The notes beneath the pieces were generated by a model that ran no database searches, had not been told where the DNA came from, and saw only the letters and a list, made by a program, of their open reading frames with translations. Of a stretch of 64,000 nucleotides of DNA, positions 57,510 through 64,000 are shown one piece after another. The stretch is taken from positions 4,682,284-4,746,283 of the forward strand of contig JBCFYV010011135.1 in NCBI GenBank assembly GCA_039000515.1, read 5' to 3'. The DNA is from Timema cristinae (taxonomy: Eukaryota; Arthropoda; Insecta; Phasmatodea; Timematidae). The translations under genes were made by a program, and so were the position numbers. Each line of letters opens with the position of its first letter. Positions within the stretch are counted from its first letter, which is position 1.

Positions 57510-58860
57510 AAGACTTCCTGTGGACAGGACAGTCCCTCTGAAGGTTCCAGCAGTATTCTGCCATTATATGGGTATTCCACCTTCCTTGGTATCTGTCTTC
57601 CATAGTTTTTAGGTCCTGGTTAAATCTCTCTCCTTGCTCTTCACTCAAATCACCAAGGTTTACTGGGAAACAATCTAATGGACCTTGATACTCATATTAC
57701 AGCCAAGCTTATTAAAATTGGAGAGCATATCCTCTACTAATTCGGAGTAGTTGCTTGTTTTATGATTGCCAAGAAAGTTATTGAACACTAGAACAAACGA
57801 AGACCAGGCACAAGACTCAATATTGTTCATTGGATCTATGAAACGTGAATTCCTTATTAGCTGTCTTATCTGGGGACCATCAATAATCCCTGCTTTCAGT
57901 TTTCCCAAGCTCAGTCCAGGGAATGTACTTGATATTAGTGAAAGCACAAACCATCTTTATTCAAAGCCTTCACATATTGCTTCATCAGTCAAAGCTCTAT
58001 ATGTAATGGTGGCAGGATTATTTGGGCTCTGTCAACCAGAGGTTCATTGGTAACATTTTGTTCTCCAACTGCCATCTCTTTTCTCATGTTTGGCTCTGCT
58101 GTCCCAAAAACATAAGAAACAAGGATATTTTGTGAAGCCACTTTGCTGACCAAGGAGAAAGTTCGCCATCTTTAGATCTACACAAATCACCCATTGATGG
58201 TCTTGATATTTGATCTTTTCCAAGACTAGTGAGATTGTCTCGTACTTCTCTATCATACTGGTAGAATGACCAATAGGAATTGAGCCATATCTGTTGCCAT
58301 TGTGTAAAAGAACACATTTTAAACTCCGCTTGTAGCTATCATTGGCATGTATTCTGGCAAACCCATTTTCATAAGAAGATATTATTACAGAGTACTAGGT
58401 TGTTTTCTGTAGAGAAGAAGGGTAGCAAATCCTTTTCTCTGCTACGATAAAATGTAATGTTGGTTCTCAGATGAAGTAAATTCTTTTCATTCAACCTGGA
58501 GGCTAGCAATTCAGAAGACTCCTTTGACAGGTTCACATCCCTGATGAAGTCACTCGGTTCATGTTGGTTAAAAAGTTGAAAACTTGAAATTCCGGCAAAA
58601 TCACTGTCACTTTCCACCCTTCTGTTAACTTGTATTTCATTCATCATCAGACATGCTTGAGTCACCCCCTGGGAGCTCTGGTAGTTGGTGGATAGATGGA
58701 ACAGGTACCCCATCTGAGTGCGGATGAGGTCGTCTTGCTGGATATGTCCACTTGCTTCGATTATTTTGATTGACGCCCTTGATGGTGACATAACTAAAAT
58801 AACAGTCATTGTGGTGATTTTTAGGTTTCCCTCCAAACAATTGGCACCCCAAATTTCAAG
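57510..58860 (-). pseudogene. Pseudogene of an unnamed invertebrate repeat protein family
   Basis: Pieces in order on the minus strand: FIRDVNLSKESSELLASRL and FYRSREKDLLPFFSTEN (to 58369), then RSLKCVLLHNGNRYGSIPIG near 58310, VLEKIKYQDHQWVICVDLKM, FLLGQQSGFTKYPCFLCFWD and SRAKHE (to about 58070). After a gap come IIDGPQIRQLIRNSRF, FNNFLGNHKTSNYSELVEDM and KLGCNMSIKVHF (to 57675), then EEQGERFNQDLKTMEDRYQG and RWN (to about 57560). I know this arrangement from many unannotated, multicopy proteins of arthropods, cnidarians and molluscs, without an agreed name or function. The DLK...CFLC.WDSR block suggests metal or nucleic-acid binding, which is inference. Several frame changes make it a pseudogene. 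Confidence 0.75.
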
Positions 58861-60317
58861 CAGCTGCTCTTTCTATTGGTCCATTGCCGCAGATGCTCCG
58901 TTCACGTTTTGCATGCAACTTATCTCTGTCTCCAAACTTGACACCAAAATAACAAAGATATGAGCTCTTAATTAATGTAAAAATTAAAAGTAGCGTTAAG
59001 TGACAACAACAAATATCCTAGGTAGCTTTGACCTCGACTTCAACTTTTCTTCTCAAGTTTCAAGGTTCGCTTTGACTTCACTTTGCACACCCCTATCTAC
59101 TACCATCATGAAATGTATAAAAGCGGCAAAATCAGATAATTCTTGTTTTTGAGTATTGTTATTGTACACTTTTGTAATAACACAAAAAACAGCTGAATCA
59201 GCATTGGGTACTGGCAATATCGGCAAAGTGCTTATCAGCCCAGCCTAGATAATATATGGCTTGAATAAAAGATGATGGAAACAGTAATGGATGTGAATTA
59301 AAGTTGTATGCACAGTTCCTGGCATCCTCGTTAGTGACTTAGGTATGTATATATGTATGTTTGTAAATACAATTACTTCGTGCTTACAAACACAGACAAC
59401 ACCCTTTCATAAACATTGCTTATTTACATCTATAAATGAGTTTTTAAAAAAATCTCATTTTGGGCTTAAAAAACCGTGGCTTACAAAACACAAAATTAAA
59501 AAAATACTTTCTAAATTATGAGAGCTCTTATCCAAACAATCCTTTCAACTATATTGGAAATTTTGATTCTCTTAATGATTATTGATTTTTCAGATTCTGA
59601 CTAACCACCCTAAGAAATTTGATTCCAATCATAGTTGAAACAAATTTTAACTTCCATATAATGCAATGTAAAAACAAGTATTATATTACTATTTTACTTC
59701 CATATAAGTCAAGACATTTCTTAATTGTAACTTTTAAATATTAATTTTTCTTGAAAAATTCAGAAAATAATTTATCCGTCCAAGTTTCAGGAACATTCAA
59801 TTTCCCGAAGTTTTTCCTGAATTTAGATATACCGCACAGGCCAAGTTTATAGTCCTACTTCAGTTTATGTACATGTTTTCTTTAAACTAATAACAATGTA
59901 ATAATAATACTTATTATATGTATTTTTAATATTTTTATGTTAAAAACCAAGTATTTCAATTATTTTTTTTATAATTATTTTTTTTAAAGCTTAACTTGAA
60001 ATTTGTTAATAGTTAATATTGTTTTTAATTCATATTAGGTTAGAAAGATTTGTATCTACAATTTTGCTTGTTGTGTCTTATAAAATGATAATTAGTTTTT
60101 TTTAATTGGAAGATTTGAATTAAGTGAGAGTATCGATCTTTCACATGATTTTTATTCATAATATTGCTGACCATATTCAAAATTTGTGTACGGGTAAGCA
60201 ATACCAAATCATACTGAGGTTTTTATTAACTATTTAATTCAAATTATTTGTAGGTTAAAAACTAACCATTCGCACACCTCTAATAACGTTAATGTTGGGT
60301 TTATCTCTGTTTTTTAG
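58861..60317. other. MED25 intron, unassigned
   Basis: AT-rich intron up to the acceptor CTCTGTTTTTTAG at 60317. No other feature supported. Confidence 0.55.
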
Positions 60318-60556
60318 ATTCTTCTAATGGCAACTTAATGAACCAACAAGCATTACTGATGAATCGCATAGGGCCACAGACACCTGTAGGGTCCATGAAC
60401 ATTGGTGGTCCACAAGGTGCACAAGCTCAGCAAAGTCCAGGTCCAGTGTCTCAACAAAGCCAGTCCTCTGGACCAGCTCAGTCCCCGAATGTTGGAAGTC
60501 AGTCACAGAGCACACCACCTGGTCCCATACAAACAACACCTGGACAAACACCACAG
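60318..60556 (+). CDS. MED25: MED25 exon (second linker exon)
   Basis: The acceptor CTGTTTTTTAG is strong. Entering in phase 1, it completes an Asn codon from the previous exon and reads SSNGNLMNQQALLMNRIGPQ, PVGSMNIGGPQGAQAQQSPG and QSPNVGSQSQSTPPGPIQ, ending TPGQTPQ at CCACAG|GTGTCA in phase 0. It is Gln/Ser/Gly/Pro-rich like the linker of MED25. The exact phase match to 51871 supports the link. The downstream C-terminal (PTOV/ACID) domain is not in the window. Confidence 0.75.
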
Positions 60557-63500
60557 GTGTCATATTATCTTTCTTTAATGTTGAGAGCAAAATCTTGATT
60601 CAAATGTTCACCGAAAATAGAAAGCAGAATATGCCTCATGGGCGCAGAAATTCTCACACTGTATGTTGACCCATGATGCATTGCAACACTAACTCAAAAC
60701 AGCCGATTATCAACATATTTTATTTTGTATTGGATAAACATATATTTTAGATCATTCTCCTAATGAATGTTTTCAAATTATAATACTGTGTCGTGGTACA
60801 TAAATACTTTACACTTTACTCTAACAGGTTATTCCAAATCTCCTCACAACGGCCAACGAAGCTGTCTGCTTGCTTCTGTTTGTAGAGCACATGTACTGTC
60901 AAATGTGCATACTCACTGATTTGAGATGGTTTGTTCTGTGATTTGATTGGTTCTCCTGTGCTGAACATCTCAGGCTGAGTGGATGAAGTAGAGATGAGTT
61001 GAACTTTAGCGGCACAGCTCGCAGCGATGAGGCGGAGATCTTGTGATTGGCTTAGAGCTCGTCACATGACCAAATTTCTGTTCTTTGCTAGTTTTTCGGT
61101 GAATGTGTGAATCCACAGTAAGCCAAATGTCCTGGCCTTAATTATTAGTCATTTATTTAACATTGTTTAATTTAATGGAAAGATTTACATTGTATCCTTC
61201 ACCAAAATTAATTTCCACCTTCATATTATGGACTTAGTTAACTAGAGATATTATTTTATAATCTCACATATTTGTAATATAGGGTACATTAATTTGGTAT
61301 GCTTATTTGGGCATAAGCCAATATTTGGTAAAAATACTATATTTTTATTTATAGCCCCTTAATATTTTTAGAGTGTACTGCCTAAATTATGGGATTTTTT
61401 CCATTAGAGAATTTTGCTACAGCTTTTGATATTATATTTGTCTTTGTGATGTTAAAATTATGTAAATTTTATGCAAAATAGATTTTTAAATTTAGTCACA
61501 CTTAAGCTTTGCGGCTGAGATTTTGAACCACATAATAATAATAAATATAAATTATAAATGATCTTTTACAACTTATATTTTTAGAATTTTTTTTTATCAA
61601 AATAAGTTATTTTAGTTCAAAATTGATAGCAAATTGATGCACAACTAAATTCACGATATTTTCTGAAAGGCTTAAAAAAGAGCCTGTAGTTTTGTAATAT
61701 ATTTACTTTTCATTGTTTTTTCAAGCATTATTGCATAGAAAATCTAACATACCCGATACCTTACTACCCCATCAATGCGAAACTTGGACTCACTCATTAC
61801 AACACATGATAGCTTGAAACTAAGATAACAGTTTTATAGATTTATTAAACTCACTAGAAGTCTTCAAAACTAAAAATACAAATAAGCTCAAAATTAATTC
61901 AATAAATTGCAGACAAAGAACACATTTCACATGTTACAAAAATTTCAAGTTGTCCGCCATAACTGATCCTACGCACGCTAGCTCGCCAGAAATTAGTGAT
62001 GAAGTTTTGGCAACAATATATCAAAAATCGATTAAAATAAATATAACATTTTATTGCTCCATTTTTATTAACTACATTGATTTTTGCTCAATTTTTATCA
62101 CACTTGTCTTATTCAAAGAGCCAAATAAAACATTCCAAATTGAAAAGCAATAAAGAATATAATTACAGGAGAGCAGCGATTTTAATTTGGTAGGAATATC
62201 ATAGCTTTCAATATACATGTTGTGATGTATCAATTAATGATAGATGTATCAATATATTACAGAAAATTACCATCCCTAGTCTACATATTATATATCAATT
62301 GTTTGTTTGGAATCAATTCATATATTCTGACACTCACTTAATTTTTACTTTAAAAAAAAGTGTGCCAAAGTTGTTAAGTTTCTTACCTCTTGATACTGTC
62401 ATAATGTCAGGTTGTATTATATTCAAGGCCATTTATTTTTTATACAGAACACCTCAAAATGCTATGGTTGTATTATATTCAGGATTGTACTATATTGAAG
62501 CCATTATGGTATATTTACAATTTGTCAGCATTTAAGTAAAACGGCCACTAAATTAATGAGTGATAATCGATTATCACCTATTTCGAATGTTGATGTTTTG
62601 TTTAGTCGCCATTTTTATTGAACGCTAAGAATCAAGTAGTAAGAATCGTAATATTAAGATCGATTCTTGATTCTTTCAAAACCAATAAGAATCGATGAAT
62701 AAGCCCTACTTAATAATCAATTTTTTAAACGCAATAGTAAACAGATGATATTTAATTTAGATAATAATGGCATTTACACTTAAAAATCAATTGGTTACTT
62801 AACAAATTGTTAAAACTCATATCAATTTTCCCATTAGTAACGTAATAGAACTTTAAAACTACTTTGAACCGGTAAACTTATTCAATATTGTCGTCCATTT
62901 TGAATTATCAAGTTGTTTACTTGTATTGTCATGACAAAGCATTGAAAATAATTATTATTTTTACTATTTTCACCTGGTCCCTTTCTAAAATAAATAGTAC
63001 GGCACACCGCACAGACTTTCTCTCTCTTTCTCTAAACTCGTAAGATTTCTGACCTGAATAATGTACATTGTATCATCACCACTCCACATAAGAACACGAA
63101 TAAAATAATATACAATGATATAGAATCAATGAGAAAAGAGACGCATCTTTGTCCACCTATGGAAAAATAACATACTTTTTTTAGATACCTACTTATATTT
63201 AATTACTCTATAGCATTGGAAAATTATTGCGTTAAGTATATGTTTACAATTAAAGCTCACAATATTGTATTAATATATTTGCAAATATCTCAGAAACTGT
63301 TGCTTTTATAAAAATATATGTCAAATAAAAGTTTTTTATTTCTAATAGTCCTACAAGTTTGCAATGATAAGTTGTTTAGTATCTAAAATAGTTGTGGAGA
63401 TACGGAAATTAACGCTTCTGTAAAGTATCCTAAAAATCATTTTCATGGGAAAATGAAAATAGCCAGTTTATTTATAATCTTAATCAATGCCTGGATACGA

Positions 63501-63566
63501 ATTTTAATCAAACTTTTTGGAGCATATTTTGAGAAAACCTATTTTTTTCTCTTTTCGCCCCTTATA
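60557..63566. other. Putative MED25 intron, right part
   Basis: No further exon recognised. A GC-richer patch at about 60828-61130 begins after an acceptor-like CTTTACTCTAACAG and stays open in phase 0 for about 40 codons, but it does not resemble MED25. Near 63290 lies another copy of the dispersed TTTATAAAAATATATGTC repeat. Confidence 0.5.
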
Positions 63567-63624
63567 TTATTATTAGCACTGCGTCTTACTACCCGTTCGG
63601 GTTATACGCAATCCGCCCCTTATA
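63556..63624 (-). repeat. Tail-only SINE insertion with 11-bp target duplication
   Basis: Only about 47 bp of SINE lies between two copies of CGCCCCTTATA (63556-63566 and 63614-63624). On the minus strand it reads GCGTATAACCCGAACGGGTA then GTAAGACGCAGTGCTAATAA, exactly the family tail with TAA repeats. It is a genuine insertion truncated at its 5' side down to the tail. Confidence 0.88.
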
Positions 63625-64000
63625 AAACTACTCTTAATTTTAAGTTTTAATAGACACAGATGGCATTGTAAAGACCATTTTTTAGGGTTCGGAGGGTCAT
63701 GAGACATCGACATCCATCAACATTTCAGGCTAGATTTTTTTATGGTCGCAATACTTAAACTTTAATGTCCAAAAAGTTAAAAAATATATATAATTGCATA
63801 TAGATTGAAAGTTATTGATTTTATAAAAATATGTTTCGAATAAAATATTTGTATTAAAAATATATATACATATTTGTAATGCTAAGTAATTTCATATCTC
63901 AAATAGTTTCGGAGATATTATAAAAAATGTTAATTTACGCATCAGACCGGAGCCCTTAAAGCCATTTTGCCAAAATAATGAGAGTAGCCATTTTGTTTGG
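63625..64000. other. Window end with dispersed repeat
   Basis: AT-rich. The segment from about 63790 repeats the theme seen near 63290 and 20955 (TTATAAAAATATGTTTCGAA, then TTTGTAATGCTAAGTAAT and TCTCAAATAGTTTCGGAGAT). It is an unnamed dispersed or locally duplicated repeat about 200 bp long. Confidence 0.5.

Overview
The window is eukaryotic and almost certainly from an arthropod. It is AT-rich, has GT-AG introns of several kilobases, and carries many transposons, tRNA-derived SINEs and minisatellites. The protein fragments look most insect-like; a hemipteran or related insect is my guess only. A run of exactly 100 Ns at 32355-32454 marks an assembly gap.

The one host gene I can name is MED25 (Mediator subunit 25) on the + strand. 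Six exons were found by reading across splice sites, at about 33919, 39143, 45009, 46387, 51559 and 60318. Their reading phases join where checked. They encode the middle and end of the von Willebrand A domain, then a Pro/Gln-rich linker. The first vWA exon was not located, and the C-terminal activator-binding domain lies beyond the right edge. A GC-rich patch at 4860-5010 with an ATG in good context is a weak candidate for the promoter and first exon.

Layout: 0.2-15.2 kb is dominated by at least six unrelated minisatellite arrays (37, 26, 31, 61, 31-33 and 33 bp units). 16.3-18.1 kb is an older degenerate array. 18.6-20.3 kb is a dead pogo/Tigger element with clear terminal inverted repeats and TA target duplications. 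20.3-30.5 kb is mostly featureless. 30.5-31.8 kb holds a decayed Ty3/gypsy pol fragment. From 33.9 kb on, MED25 exons alternate with introns loaded with mobile DNA: a hAT MITE, a hAT element with an intact 789-aa transposase, a second broken pogo element, a LINE whose reverse transcriptase gene contains an expanded 69-bp minisatellite, a BED-finger remnant, a MADF-like exon, and a pseudogene of an unnamed invertebrate repeat protein family.

A SINE family recurs through the window. Its members share a short 3' tail containing the mini-hairpin CCCGAACGGG and usually end in TAA repeats. Several copies have recognisable target site duplications, including one only about 47 bp long. I found no operon-like or defence-like system. 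The most notable items are the intact hAT transposase with a PCNA-binding-type motif, the LINE-derived minisatellite, the tail-only SINE, and the unnamed 57.5-58.9 kb protein family.
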